Shown here: positions 21,741-33,254 of the stretch, in pieces | How positions within the stretch are numbered: the stretch's first letter is position 1 | How the letters are laid out: every line of letters begins with the position of its first letter | Assembly (NCBI GenBank): GCA_033220425.1 | Contig: CM065647.1 | Location: 3,782,001-3,846,000 of the forward strand | From: Lepraria neglecta | Lineage: Eukaryota; Ascomycota; Lecanoromycetes; Lecanorales; Stereocaulaceae | DNA length: 64,000 nt | Reading direction: 5' to 3' | Position numbers and translations under genes: made by a program | The notes under the pieces: generated by a model | Told to the model about the DNA's origin: nothing | The model's input: the letters and a program-made list of their open reading frames with translations, nothing else | Databases searched by the model: none

Positions 21741-22372
21741 ACTAGGGATGGAAGCATTAGGAATGGCGTTGGGTATACTGTCGGGCAAGAAACATGACGG
21801 TCTAGACTCCACTTGTCTCTGAAAAGTCTGGTTTGTACTTCGCTACATGGATGTTGATGCAATTCCAGTCCTATTCATCGACTAAAGGCTTCACTGGTTG
21901 CTTTACTACCATCGGAATTGGCGTACACATGGCTTTCGCGGCTTCCTGGTGACGCAACTCCTGGCTTCAATGATTACCCTGATTCCTGATTCGATGGTTC
22001 CATACCTCTTGAAACAGCACTCACAAGGCTTTACTTGCTGGCAAAAGGCATTTATCCAGACTCCTCTGGCAGCATCTTGACATTACGCCACGCTCCATTG
22101 ATAACTCAAACGCCCGATGTTTTGCTTTAGGAACCTTCTGTATCAGTATGTTTCTTACTCTACATTTCAAGAAACAGTGTCATACGAATCGAGAATCGAG
22201 CAGCATTGAAGACATATTGCACTTAATTGGAGTGGCACACATGCTGTTTCTCGCAACTTGTTTCATTATCTATCGCACGCTAAACTCACAAATGGCCAAA
22301 CTTCCCATTAAAACATCCACTACCATTTTTTAAATTGCACAACCAAACATCTACACCACTAGAAAGACACCA
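21741..22372. other. Intergenic
   Basis: Between LCL2 and the TFIIF-beta-like gene, convergent orientation. No gene seen. Confidence 0.45.
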
Positions 22373-22741
22373 TTATTCAGCCGCCTCAGCTTTGAGTTGA
22401 TAGGTCGCACACGGTTCATCGCCGGAATCTGAGCCCGGAATCAGCACTGCAATCTTTTCGACAGTCTCCCTGATATACGACTCAGGCTGCCTAAGCCTCA
22501 GCTTTAGCGCACTAAGCGGCCAGTATTTGTATTCCCGGAACGCCTGGCTAAGCGCGTCTAAGAGCTGGTCCTGGGGCATCTCTGCGTTATCAGACTTGGG
22601 CTCACGGATCCCCATTGCTATCTCTAGCTTACACATGGTCTCGATGGAGAACTTACCGTGAGTTGAAGTGTCGTTGGGTTCGATAGGGTTTGATGGCACG
22701 GAAATCGAGACGGGGGCTGTTCGTATGTGACTTATGCTCAT
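22373..22741 (-). CDS. Stand-alone TFIIF-beta-like winged-helix protein
   Basis: The C-terminal half matches the winged-helix domain of the TFIIF beta subunit (RAP30/Tfg2): FREYKYWPLSALKLRLRQP, ESYIRETVEKIAVLIPGSD, TYQLK. The true TFIIF-beta is much longer and has an N-terminal dimerisation domain, absent here; this protein is about 122 aa. The start is uncertain. ATG 22741 is in frame. ATG 22894 would give 173 aa, but the added part looks like an untranslated leader. ATG 22770 (MSTTSSTNAP) would fit if one C were missing from the CCCC at 22742-22745. It may be a DNA-binding or decoy relative of the general factor; its role is unknown. Confidence 0.6.
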   Translation of the reverse strand: MSISHIRTAPVSISVPSNPIEPNDTSTHGKFSIETMCKLEIAMGIREPKSDNAEMPQDQLLDALSQAFREYKYWPLSALKLRLRQPESYIRETVEKIAVLIPGSDSGDEPCATYQLKAEAAE

Positions 22742-23495
22742 GGGGCGTTGGTTGAAGAAGTCGTGGACATGTTTGCTGACGTGGTGATTGTGATTATGAT
22801 TTGGTTTGGTTTGGTTGATGTTAATGTTTGTGTGTGGTGTGGGAGTTGAGAGTTGTAAGGAGGAAGGATGGGAAGAGCTGAAGAGAACCTTCATAGCAAT
22901 GGACGAGGTGTTACGACAAATATCGCGTAGCACAATGGCCCAGTCTCCATGACCTTCCCTTTGTGCGACTCAACATTTGCTTGTCGCTACAATTGTCATT
23001 ATTCGACTCAACACCTGCCTGTCCCTAGACAAGTGCAACTCTATCTATCGATTGAAGGATGAATTCAACGCTTTGTTACCATTAATGTGTAAGCAGCTTA
23101 CTTGTAGTTCTTTCTGCTGTACACCTCAGTACACTTCTAGTTGCTATACTGTTTTGTTCAATGTCCGAACGTCTCTACATTTGGCAGAGTTGGTGCTTCC
23201 CCTGGTCCAATGGGCTAGTTTGAGACTTCATTTATCAATCTCATTGACAAGTTGAGGAATCAACTTTGCATCTATTGATCCTATACGAGCCTCCAATAGC
23301 TATCAATCAGATGCGTTTCTTGGTCTATATCTTATAAAGTTGCGTGGTAATGAATAACAAGCGAGCAGTATTGAAGACGGCTTGTATTTCAATCAAGTAT
23401 CGTAGGTGTTATTTCGAGATACAATGGGATTCAATATCTGTTGCATGCTAATATATTGAATACTCAACCGCTCCAAATCTACTCTCTGTATCTGT
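22742..23495. other. Leader of the TFIIF-beta-like gene and spacer
   Basis: The CAAC/AACC-rich minus-strand sequence at 22760-22860 resembles a fungal 5' UTR. The remainder has no supported gene. Confidence 0.4.
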
Positions 23496-23780
23496 CTAGT
23501 ATTCCAGAGTATCCTCACCGCTAATCCATTCAAGAGCCTCGGGTTTCAACAAGACCGCAATCGTCTCAAGTACCTCTAGGAGATACAATTCGGGTCTCCG
23601 CCACTGTCGTCCTTGGAGAATATGGAGGAGAGATCTCTCTAGCCGAGGAGCTAGATTGCGCTACTGCGAACGAGAAAGAGTCGAAGTTGGGTTTGGGCCA
23701 GATGGCTATTGCGATAGGCTTGGGAGCGGGGAGCTCGAGGTCGCTTTGGTTCTTGCACCTACAGGCATTTTGGGCACCAT
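23496..23780 (-). pseudogene. Decayed TFIIF-beta-like winged-helix fragment
   Basis: The last frame reads RRPELYLLEVLETIAVLLKP then EALEWISGEDTLEY to TAG 23496-23498, which aligns with RQPESYIRETVEKIAVLIPG of the neighbour at 22373. Upstream, ATG 23780 opens MPVGARTKATSSSPLPSLSQ-like sequence that hits a TAG. The intervening piece WPKPNFDSFSFAVAQ is in another frame. I read it as a damaged tandem relative. Similarity rests on about 25 residues. Confidence 0.4.
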
Positions 23781-24382
23781 GTTGAAAGTTTTCTGGTCGG
23801 GTGGATGATTTCCGACATGTTGATGGTGTTTTGATGGCTTTTGATGATGTTCCGAGTGGTGTGAGCGAAGTGAAGGGAAAGCCGAAAGAAGGTGAGAGCT
23901 CTTTTAACAGCGATATTGAGACACTCCGTTAGATTTCAACCCATTGTCGATTGCTCTGCAAGACAATGGAACTGAACGGGATCAAAAGCATTGTCTTTGA
24001 GAAGGGCTGTCTTTGTAGTACCAAACAATCAGATTGAGAATTTTAAAATGAAAGGCCTATAGCCAATGAGAGGAATTTTGAGTCTCTGTGACGGCTCTGA
24101 ACCATTCAGGAAGCGTGGAAATGCACCATGTAACGGTATACACGAGTTCTTGATCACTTGAATGGCGCGAGGAAGGAGTAGAACTTGTTACATTCGGCAG
24201 GTAATGGTGCTGGAAATAAACGCCTGTCAAACCACCTGGAGCGACGCCTAGGGCAATTGGGACGACGTCCATGTTTCTGATGCTCCCCTGCGAACACTTT
24301 TACCCTACCGGACCACTTCGCCCTGATTGAGTCATCGATGTCTTCGTCGCGGAACTCATTGTGAGGCTGCTCCAACAACCCC
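23781..24382. other. Intergenic
   Basis: No gene supported. Confidence 0.4.
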
Positions 24383-25400
24383 TCACCCTTCCTCTGACTT
24401 GTCCGAGTCTTCATCACTAGTATGCATAGGTCCAAAATCCCATGGACTACCTTGATCATCTCGCTCGTCATTTAGTTCTTCTGCGTCATCAGGTTAGACA
24501 ATTTCGTTAGAATCGTCGTCCTCGTCTGGCTCCTGCGCTCCTCTTCTCAGGACGGGTACTTCATCTTCACTCCCTTCGCTCAAGCTTCCTTTCTCCTTGC
24601 GTATCTTCCGCTGACGGCGGCTTGTCTTTCCCTTCTTCTGGCTACTCTTCTGTGGCTTGCGGAGGTCATGGGCTCCATCTTCTCTGGCATCTGTTGCAGT
24701 GTAATCGGCGCAGTATACGGCCTGTGGCTGCCACGGAGCCAGTATCTATATCATCCTCGGTAAAGTAGCGTTGACCATGAATATTTCACCCTTGTCTGCA
24801 GTGACAATGTACGCATCTGGCATGTTGATTCTATTGGGGCCTCCGTGCTTGAACCGCCCGACCCAGCAAGCCCTTTTGTCGCCAATCAAATGGTAACAAG
24901 TGAATCTGCTCAAGTTGAGATCCTTCCATGCGCCAGTGTCGACTTCAAACTCCTACTCCTTTGCCGGATCAACGACCCTGGGAATATTGCGAGTGACTTC
25001 ACAGCAAGTTTCGTGCCGGATCCAAAACAAAATTCGCTTAACGTACTACGGGCCGTAAGTTTGATGTGGTTGGCTCTAGTGCAAGGTTCACTGATTGAAT
25101 TCTCTGGCGGTTTGGGCTCCTGGTTCTCAGATCTTTATCATGTGTTCTGTTTCCCCTCATGCCATCTTTGAGCAAGAGCCAGCCTGCACCGTCCAGAACC
25201 TCGTTTCTGCAAGCATCAAGATCTGCAAAATTCTAGACATCTCGGGGCGTCCCGTCATCAGGATCGTTGTGCATTCGTATTTTGATCCAAGGGTTCTTGA
25301 TTCTTGGGTTTGGCACAGTGAAATGAATGGAACTCTGGGGCACGTCACGCTAGAAAATGGATGTCAGAGTTTGAGGGAAATGTTCGGTGTGATGAGGTAT
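24383..25400 (-). pseudogene. Decayed hypothetical gene with charged C-terminal tail
   Basis: Coherent pieces in order on the minus strand: PNPRIKNPWIKIRMHNDPDD, a TAG (25233-25235), NFADLDACRNEVLDGAGWLL; then RNIPRVVDPAKE, a TAG (24953-24955), EFEVDTGAWKDL and CWVGRFKHGGPNRINMPDAY, IVTADKGEI. Next come a one-base shift into FHGQRYFTEDDIDTGSVAAT, and a Lys/Glu-rich tail (SSQKKGKTSRRQRKIRKEKG) interrupted by TAA at 24494-24496 and ending at TGA 24383. The stops fall where Gln would be natural. Family not recognised; the chromodomain-like acidic/basic tail is only a composition feature. At least four lesions argue for a pseudogene. Confidence 0.45.
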
Positions 25401-25756
25401 GGTTTGGCATAGTCGGCCACATTTTATAGAGGAAAATCACTTCAAATGTTTGGCTAAGTACCTGCACCTCCAGGCTATCAAAGATTCACAAACATTAGAA
25501 ACATCATACACACTATAGTCATTGTTATCCTTTGATCATCAATGCTATGGATGTCAATAGTCCTCATGATTGCGCGGAAGCCTGGCGATATCTCTTGTTG
25601 TCGGTCCAAACTTGGAAATATTAGAAGAATCATTAAGTATCAATGAGCTTCTAGAGTCAATGCATCCTTTGGCACCTGCGGCCAAAGTCTCAATTGTTCA
25701 CTCCCAACAACGATGACAAAGCAGTCGTGTTAAATGGCGTTGATCCAAGTCTTTTG
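25401..25756. other. Intergenic
   Basis: Nothing recognised. Confidence 0.4.
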
Positions 25757-26572
25757 CTAGAGAGTTAGACAGACAGGGGGATGAACAATCTGGCAATCTG
25801 CCTCAGTACAGGGCCAGCCAGCCTTCAAATACCCTCTTTCCATGGTTTCTAATGCTGTCAGGTCTCTGAATCTTCTCATCCCCGGGATCAAGCTCTCATC
25901 AAGCTGACGTACAGCATCGACGGGGAAGTTCAGGTTTAGCGGGAGTCTGAGTCGTGGGTTCACTGGAGGCACTCCTATTGATAGCCGAGCCGAAGATCGA
26001 TGGGCTGGGCAGTTCTCAGGCTACGATCAAGTCTGGGCATGAACGGGACAAAGTAAACCTGACGCCTGGTGATGTTTTGGCGCGTGTTTGGTCCTGTTAT
26101 GGTGGTTCTGTTCGAGGCGGAGCCGATGTTGGCTGTGCTACGTTGATCTGTACTTGTTCTAGACGTGGTGATTGCGTTCACGGTGGGGGTGCCATTAGCT
26201 GTGTCCTGGTTGGGGCTTGTTTCGGACGTAGTGGTTATGGTTACGTTGGGGCTGGCATTGGCTGTGTTCTCGACTATGCTGGAGCTATTAAAGGCGGTGT
26301 CCCCTCCTGGAGTGGAAATAGCAGGAGGTGTGGTTCCATTTGATGCGAAACTAGTACTAGCCCTGGTGACTTGAGAGGAGGGACTGGAGGCTGTAAGTTT
26401 CGCGCTCGTGCTACTTGTCTCTGGTGAGACTTCTGGCTTCAAATAAGCAAAAGACCCTTTGTCCTCATCTCTCGATGGCTTGCTCACCTCCTACGCCAAA
26501 ACGTGGCTTCTTGCGCACTGAAGTGGCAAGCTCCTCATCGTCATCCTCCTCTCTGTCGGTGCACCTGACCAT
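25757..26572 (-). CDS. Hypothetical Ser/Thr-rich protein, gene model unresolved
   Basis: Three protein-like pieces. (1) From ATG 26572: MVRCTDREEDDDEELATSVR then KKPRFGVGG, ending at a GTGAGC that looks like an intron donor (26487). (2) 26487-25975: a Ser/Thr/Asn-rich linker (TSSTSAKLTASSPSSQVTRA), ending RRQVYFVPFMPRLDRSLRTA. (3) 25972-25757: PPVNPRLRLPLNLNFPVDAV, LDESLIPGMRRFRDLTALET, ending PPVCLTL. Pieces 2 and 3 differ by one base; an intron or a one-base loss near 25980 must join them. No family recognised. It could be a functional gene with assembly error, or decayed. Confidence 0.4.
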
Positions 26573-27392
26573 TCTTTATCGATGTTGAATAGATTCTCGT
26601 AAATGTGTGAGTATGTTAAGTAGATAGGCTGTCTGTTTGGATGAAGCTCAGCTTGTGATCGTGCTTGGCTCGAAGAATGTGTAGTACGCAACAGCCTTAT
26701 AAGACGCAAGACGAGGGTTTGAGTAAACCCAGTGGCTTTCATGATGTCTAGAACATCGTGTCATCTCTGTGTTATATCTCATTGGCGTGTGCTTATCGCC
26801 ACAACGATTCTTCCAGGGCCACACGTCTCGGCCAAAGATGTTTCACAGCCATGATCAAGACACCTCTGGTCCAAAAATATTCTCAAAAGCAACTAGTACC
26901 AATCATTTGGCGCCTCGATAGCAAACACGACCAAAACAGTACATGGAGCAAAAAATTGTCAAATTGACTCACAAAGGAGGCGTCACTCGTAGTGTGAGAC
27001 GTTGAGGTGATGAAATAGCAGGTTTAATGGGCTGTTTGGAACAGAACTTCCCGTTTTCAACCGGTCACATAGGCAAAGATAGTAGGATGTAATGCTCTAG
27101 CTTCCTGAGTAATGTGCGTCCTCTGGCTTCATCTGGTGTCTTTACGGGTTATTCTCTCCTCTGTCTAAATAGATCGATAAAATGCCAGCTAAATCCATCT
27201 CAAAATGGACCGGACCTCAGCTGGGACCTCCATGAGATCGACACATATTCTTCTTATTTATTAACAAGACAAAGCCACCATCTACTCTGCCGAGACTGCT
27301 ATTGGTATTCTTCTCGGCTTGGACATCTTCGTCACGGCCGGGTTTCTGGCTCCGGTCTATATATAATACCTTATTATTACGCTCAGTTGCCC
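26573..27392. other. Intergenic
   Basis: No gene supported; the region downstream of the 5'-nucleotidase is AT-rich. Confidence 0.45.
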
Positions 27393-29567
27393 TTAATGCT
27401 TATCCTCATCCCTGCTCTGAACTAACATTCTACCCTCCACTCTTGGCGCTATTCCCTGTGTCCAGTGGGGCAGAAGCCACTCCACCTGAGCACCAACAGT
27501 GCCAACACCTGCTCGCTCAATGCCCACAATATCCATCCACCGACGTGTATACACTCTGGCAAGGTGCATCTCCCTGCACCTCTGATCATCAGTACTGCGC
27601 AAACTCGCCATAGAAGAAGCCAGCATCTTGTCATTCTCATCCTCATCCTCATCCTGCTCGTCATCGGTATCAGAATCAACAAACTTCCCTTCCACTTCCG
27701 TCTTCCCCTTCTCACCATCATGCACGAGCTCAGTTCCAGTCCGCTTGTGTTTGGTACCATGTTTGAAATCGGCTGGCTCTTTGACCTTACCGCCGTCATG
27801 TAAGCGATTGTGGACATGGCCCCAATGCCTATGCAAGCTCGGTGACCAGCGCGCCCATTTACCGAGGACCTTGAGAGACATGAAATACTGCCGCAACACC
27901 ATGCTGAGTAAGATGCCATTCTCTTCTGAAACGACCTCTTCGGCTGTTCCGCCTTCGCTCTTTATGAGAAGGGAGGTGTAGCCGTCTTTACCACGGCCCA
28001 TGTATCCGCGCGTTGCCATAGTATAATCCCTTTCGAGGTCGAGAGGTTCGTTGTTGATTTTGGTCCACAGAATACGTGAGCCTGAGGGCATACTTGGATC
28101 GTATTTGAAGTGGATGTTTGAAACCTGCGGGAAGCGACCTTCAAGCGCCGGAACAAGAGAGACAGAATTCTCCAATGCTGCTAGGATTGCGCGACCTTTG
28201 ACACGCAGGACGACAACTGGGTCTTCAAATGGGAAGCAATTCAGTACATCTTTCAGAAGAAGCACGCCAGGTGGGTAGATCTGATCGCCACGGATGGTAC
28301 CTGAGGCCATGAGCGCGCAGTCTGCGGAGTAGTAGTGCCGCTTCAGGTCGCAGATGAAGTTTCCTAGATTACTTTCGCGAGTTCGCACGGTTGTGAAACG
28401 GCCATCTAGTGGGACTGCTGTGTAGCCGATTGGCTTTTCTAGCTTGCATTTGAGGTTAGAGGTCAGCTTGTCGACGAGTTTGATTGTGTCTTCGTCTTCG
28501 GGGATTGCGCGGACGATGTCGCGGCGGATGATGTCGAAGTCCCATCCGCTTTGGCGGTTGGGGTTTTGGCGGGCCTCAATATAGCTTAGTTGTTTGAAAT
28601 CAGTACCTGAACGAAGAACGTGAATGTTGTTGATGACTTGATGGCTGTAGAAGTGATCATGTCCGCCAAGAATGAGATCGATCAGGCCCGGGTGTGTCTT
28701 TTCTGCGAGTTTTATGTCGCTTGGCTCTCGTGCGTGGGTCAGTGCGATGACAATTTGCGCACCTTGGGCGCGCAATGACGGTATCAATTCGTTGGCTGTT
28801 TCTGATGCGGACTTGTAGATCAGATTTGGTGGCAGTGAGTTGATGGTATCTAGCCTGAGTCTTGATTAATGATGGTGGCTCATCTCCAACAAGCAATGCC
28901 TTATGCATACCATTCTCGCTCTGCTAGGCCGACCAAGCCAACTCTGATCCCATTGGAGGACGTCAACATGATTGTCTGGGGACAATCTGCGAGTGATTTG
29001 CCCTCTCCTAACGCCGGATCCAATACATTTGCTAAGAGCCAAGGGAAATTGCACTGGTTCCTCAAATGCCTGAACTGAGGTACTCCAAAGTCCAAATCAT
29101 GATTCTGCGCGCGAAACATCGTCAGATACAACGTGATTGCTTCAGACTGACAGATGAAATGGGCGGCATACTCACACCAACACACGCCGCGTCTGTCTTC
29201 AAGTCATTGAGGATCGGCACCATGTGCCTGCCTTTCGTCACCGAGCTTTCCAGGCTGGGGTTGAAGGCATCGCCAGAGAACAGCGTGATCAAGTCAGGTT
29301 GATTGGCGTATCTCGGATGTAAGCGGTAGTGATTGGCAACAATTTGGAAGCGGGCAGCCCCTCCCACTGGCTCCGCTGAGCCTGCTCTAGCTTCTTGTCA
29401 GTACTGATGCCTCAAACCCCTACCTGGAGGGCCCGGAGAGCGAAAGCAACATACTCGATATGATAAACATCATTGAAATGCAACAAGCGTAGATCTGGCG
29501 GACATTTGTCTTCTCGATTGTTTCTCCATGTCACAGACTGTGAATCTGGAGCATCTTCAGCCGACAT
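27393..29567 (-). CDS. 5'-nucleotidase / 2',3'-cyclic phosphodiesterase family protein
   Basis: Two-domain metallophosphoesterase (UshA/CD73 superfamily) hydrolysing nucleotide phosphates. Four exons (29455-29567, 29176-29386, 28911-29104, 27393-28854) with matching phases give 659 aa. Metal ligands: DLRLLHFNDVYHIE (motif I), LFSGDAFNPS (II), VGNHDLDFG (III, created across intron 2), IALTHAREPSD and LGGHDHF (IV/V). The C-terminal 5_nucleotid_C domain follows (ALMASGTIRGDQIYPPG, DVLNCFPFEDPVVVLRVKG, TMATRGYMGRGKDGY). A fungal C-terminal tail has an acidic run (DTDDEQDEDEDEND). No signal peptide follows the ATG (MSAEDAPDSQSVTWRNNRED), so it is probably cytosolic, unlike secreted homologues. Confidence 0.92.
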
Positions 29568-30146
29568 TATTTATTAATAATATTAGAAGATATCATTATG
29601 GCGGTGAGTTGCTCAAGGGAGAATGCACGCTACCGAGAGATCCTGCCAACGAAGCTAGCGCGCCAAGACAAATTCTTGGCGTATCTGCTCATGCTATTTC
29701 ACGCCTTGTTGACTTTGGAAAAGTACAACTAATATTCCAATCAGAGTTGTGTTTTACCAATTTCTCCCATTAGTTGAGCAGCCCCAGAGCCAGTCGTGGA
29801 GGAAACAGAGCTCCGAATGCTATCCGCTAAACTCCACATATCACAGATTTGTAGATTTTTACCGCTCCATGAAATCTGGATTGACGCCCTGCCTGCTCTA
29901 ATTCCTTTGCAAACCCTACGCGCCTTGAATTTCAAGTGCTACCTTTTTGTTGGTGTACAAGTCTAGAACGATTACTTCCTACTCGCACTTAAGTTGGCTG
30001 TGGTGCAGAGTCCTCTTTGTTCAAGTTCTAAACTTGTTATAGTGTGCTCTATTCTCCACTTTTACATGTCATTTCTACTTACCCTTGAGCTGGGTATGGT
30101 ACAATCGCAGCTCAATCTAACCTATGAATGGCAGTCCGTCAGCTCA
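29568..30146. other. Intergenic
   Basis: Between the sugar transporter stop and the 5'-nucleotidase start, same strand. A minus-strand frame at 29741-29935 (IQISWSGKNLQICDMWSLAD) is protein-like but lacks start and context. Confidence 0.4.
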
Positions 30147-31753
30147 TCATCTACTTCCAAGCAACGGCTGGCTCTCCCCATCCTCATCATCACCCTTCTC
30201 ACGCTCTGGCATACCCCGAAACTCCCCTCTGTTGACTCTAGTAACGAGCCAAGTGTTCTGCTCCTTGGCATCTTCGAAGAATTGTTGATTTTCTTCGAAG
30301 GCGCGACCACCTGTCTCGGGGCAGTATGCCCAAGTCCACCATGCAGCAAAGAGATTTGTAAAGGCAAACACAAGGAAGAGCCAGTAGTTCAGATTGTTGA
30401 AGCCAATGGGCGTAAGCAAAGTCACCGCAAAGTTAGCAAGACCCCAAATTACCACAGAGATGGCAGAACCCTGGGCTCGAGAAGTCGAAGGGAAGATTTC
30501 GGTGGGAATGAGCCATACTTCAGGGAGCCAGCCTATGCCGAAGATGCCTGTGGCGATGTACAGGATGATGCTGCCAACGACAGCCAATGGCAAGTCGGGT
30601 ATACCAAGGTCTTCGCAATTTTGTGCTAGGCCACCGAGGAGAGTCAAGATGGCAAAGCAAGCTGCCAGGCTGAATGCGCCACTCACCATCAAGATACGCC
30701 TGCCAACACGATCGATGAGAAGCCATGAGAGTGTCATAAGGAAGAAGTATGAGATGTAGTTCCCCTGCGTCAGGTACTCCGCGTCGGATACTCCAAGGCC
30801 AAGCAGCTCGAAGATCTGAGGGCCGTATACACTGACAGCACCGTATCCAGTCAAAGCCTGATTGACCTGGCCCATGACCGTGACCATAGTGGGGTGGAAT
30901 TGTTTGCTGCCCGGCCATATCATGTCGTTGTACCCAACCGAATGACTCGATTCCTCCTCGTGCGCTTTGACCAACTCGTCGTATTTCTCTTTCATATCGT
31001 CCTCGCCGTAGATGTCTGTCAAAGCCTTCTTGGCGTCTTCATGGCGGTCGTTGAAGATGAACCAGCGGGGCGTTTCAGGCAGGCGGTAGATGAAGGAGAG
31101 GAGGAGGACCGGGTACACTTGCATTGCGATGATGGGAATGCGCCATGCTAAAAGATGTTAGCTGGTGGGACTTGATGTGGGTGAGAAGTGTACGTACCCC
31201 ATTGGTTTTCTTTGCCAAGGCCATTGGTGACAGCGAGATTGATGGCGAATGCCATGTTCAGACCGAAGATATTGGACTGGAACTCCTTTGCCAATGCGGC
31301 TCCTCGTCCGCCTTCTGAGTTCAACTCGGATGAGTAGACTGGAATTGTGGCATCAATACCGCCCACACCCAAGCCCATGATGATGCGTCCCATGAACATC
31401 ATCGTCCTAGCCCCCTTGTCATACCCCAGTCCAGCAACGAACATGAACAAATTCCCCAAAGCTGTGACAGCCAGACATGCAAAGATGCTCGGCTTCCTCC
31501 CCGCTTTGTCGGCGAGAAGACTTGCAAAGATTGCTCCTACGGCGCAGCCGAGGTAGTAGACGGAGACAATGATACCAACGAGGGGATTCTCTCCGTCAAT
31601 GCCCATGGTTTCCAGATAGTCGTAATTCGTGTTGATGAGGGACATCATACCCTGGTCGTAGCCATAGAGGGCAATGGCCGTGGCGGAGAAGAGAACGACT
31701 TCATTCTTCTTGTTCATGAGGCCGTCTTTGAAGACAGATGGGACCCACGACAT
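30147..31753 (-). CDS. MFS sugar transporter
   Basis: Plasma-membrane sugar/proton symporter of the major facilitator superfamily. Exons 31198-31753 and 30147-31147 with a 50-nt intron (GTACGT...TTTTAG) give 518 aa. Signatures: ALYGYDQGMMS in helix 1, LLADKAGRKPSI after helix 2, RIIMGLGVGGIDATIPVYSS, PETPRWFIFNDR before the central loop, LLIDRVGRRILM, WLPEVWLIPTEIFPSTSRAQ and PETGGRAFEE after helix 12. Twelve hydrophobic segments are visible. Substrate cannot be told from sequence. It shares a 394-nt divergent region with the WW gene. Confidence 0.93.
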
Positions 31754-32147
31754 CTTGGCGGTGTTGCGGAAGCACTCGCCTCCAGGAATGTTCCAATGTC
31801 AAATATACACAATGAAGAGAAGTCCAAGAGGGTTGAAAAGGTAGAAAAGATATGAAAGGGGGGTTAGCAAGCCATGGTCAGAGTTTTCATAGCGGAGAAG
31901 CTCGTGGTGCCGCCATAAAAGGATTTCGGCAGCATTCAACCACACCATGCGAGTCATTAGCCTAGATCCCTGTTAATGCCGGGTATAACCGAGATCTGCT
32001 TAGTCCACAGCCACGGCCAACCACGGTTGAAGTTCGGCAGCAGCTGCCATTGCTGCCATCAACTTTCTGACATATCCTCTGCCTTCCCTTCAGATCGATT
32101 ATCCTTTCTCTTGTCACTAATATCGGTTATTTCTTATTGGAATCAAC
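31754..32147. promoter_or_regulatory. Divergent promoter region (sugar transporter / WW protein)
   Basis: 394 nt between two starts on opposite strands, with no open frame. It has pyrimidine-rich stretches upstream of the plus-strand ATG (32050-32130). Confidence 0.45.
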
Positions 32148-32951
32148 ATGTCAGCATCCAAGCCCGTCAGCAGCAATGGCATGAAGAGCAGCTCCAGCCG
32201 CAATGAAGCCGCAGAAGCTTCACCAGACCGTGGAAAAGAGGAGGAGCTGCAGGGACGAGAGGCGGAGAAGCTCGCACCAGGAACCTCTCATCAGACATCA
32301 CGAGAAGCACCACCATTACTCAACGAGACAGCACCTCCTTTGCCAATGGAGGCTCCACCAGTCGAGGACGATGGATGGGATCCAATCTGGGACGACAACG
32401 CCCAAGCATACTACTTCTATAACCACTTCACCCAAACATCACAATGGACTAACCCACGCATACCAGACGCCGCGACTGCAGCACCAGGCGTAGGCAACTA
32501 CGACAGAATAGAAAAAGCACCAGGAACAGAATCCCCTTCCCCACCCCAACAGACTACACAACGCCCATACGGAGGCTACGACCCAGCAATCCACGGCGAC
32601 TACGACCCCACAGCTCCCTACGCCCAAGAACAAACCGTGCCAGAAGACAGCAATGGCCAGCCCACAGGAGCTAATCCAGCAGCTATCTACACCGCGACGG
32701 GAGTGTTCAACCGGTTTACGGGGAAGTGGCAGCCGCATACTGTCAATCCGGAGAATCATAATGACGAGAACAAGACCAAGAGGCAGATGAGTGCTTTCTT
32801 TGATGTTGATGCTGCGGCTAATAGCCATAATGGGAAGAGCTTGAAGGCGGAGAGGAGCGGGAAGAAGTTGAGTAAGCAGGAGTTGAAGGCTTTTAAGGAG
32901 AAGAGGAAGGAGAAGAAGGAGGAGAAGAGGAGGGCTTGGCTGAGAGATTGA
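32148..32951 (+). CDS. WW-domain protein
   Basis: 267 aa, no intron. One WW domain at about residues 75-105: DGWDPIWDDNAQAYYFYNHF followed by TQTSQWTNP, with both signature Trp and the terminal Pro, so a proline-rich-ligand binding module. The flanks are disordered: an acidic/Pro N-terminus and a central Tyr/Pro-rich part (RPYGGYDPAIHGDYDPTAPY). The basic helix at the end (SKQELKAFKEKRKEKKEEK) may contact RNA or act as a nuclear signal. The start ATG 32148 follows a leader with AATCAACATG. Role unknown; WW proteins with such tails often act in RNA processing. Confidence 0.8.
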   Translation: MSASKPVSSNGMKSSSSRNEAAEASPDRGKEEELQGREAEKLAPGTSHQTSREAPPLLNETAPPLPMEAPPVEDDGWDPIWDDNAQAYYFYNHFTQTSQWTNPRIPDAATAAPGVGNYDRIEKAPGTESPSPPQQTTQRPYGGYDPAIHGDYDPTAPYAQEQTVPEDSNGQPTGANPAAIYTATGVFNRFTGKWQPHTVNPENHNDENKTKRQMSAFFDVDAAANSHNGKSLKAERSGKKLSKQELKAFKEKRKEKKEEKRRAWLRD

Positions 32952-33254
32952 TCAAGCGGTGTGTGAAAGGAAGTGTATATATATCGTGTGATGAAGCGAG
33001 GCGTTGCATTTGGGCCGTTCGTGTCGGACTAGGATTTAGTCGGTTCTATGTCTAGGAGAAGCTTGAGAGGTTTCAGAATACATACTCAAAAACAGTAGTA
33101 CTCTAATGGCATAAATGCAAAAGGTTTCAATGGCTCATCGCGTTCCACCCTGCTAGCAATTTGCACCTGTCACTTTTCGAATTGAAACTTTATCCCGCAC
33201 AACAACCTCAAACTCCAATCGGCCTCCCTCGCACTCCCTATACCACCACACACA
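32952..33254. other. Intergenic
   Basis: 3' region of the WW gene and promoter of the YAR1-like gene; nothing else seen. Confidence 0.4.

Noticed and set aside
29741-29935. Minus-strand frame with IQISWSGKNLQICDMWSLAD.
   Set aside because: Protein-like, but no ATG, splice context or neighbouring exon; kept only as a note in the intergenic entry.
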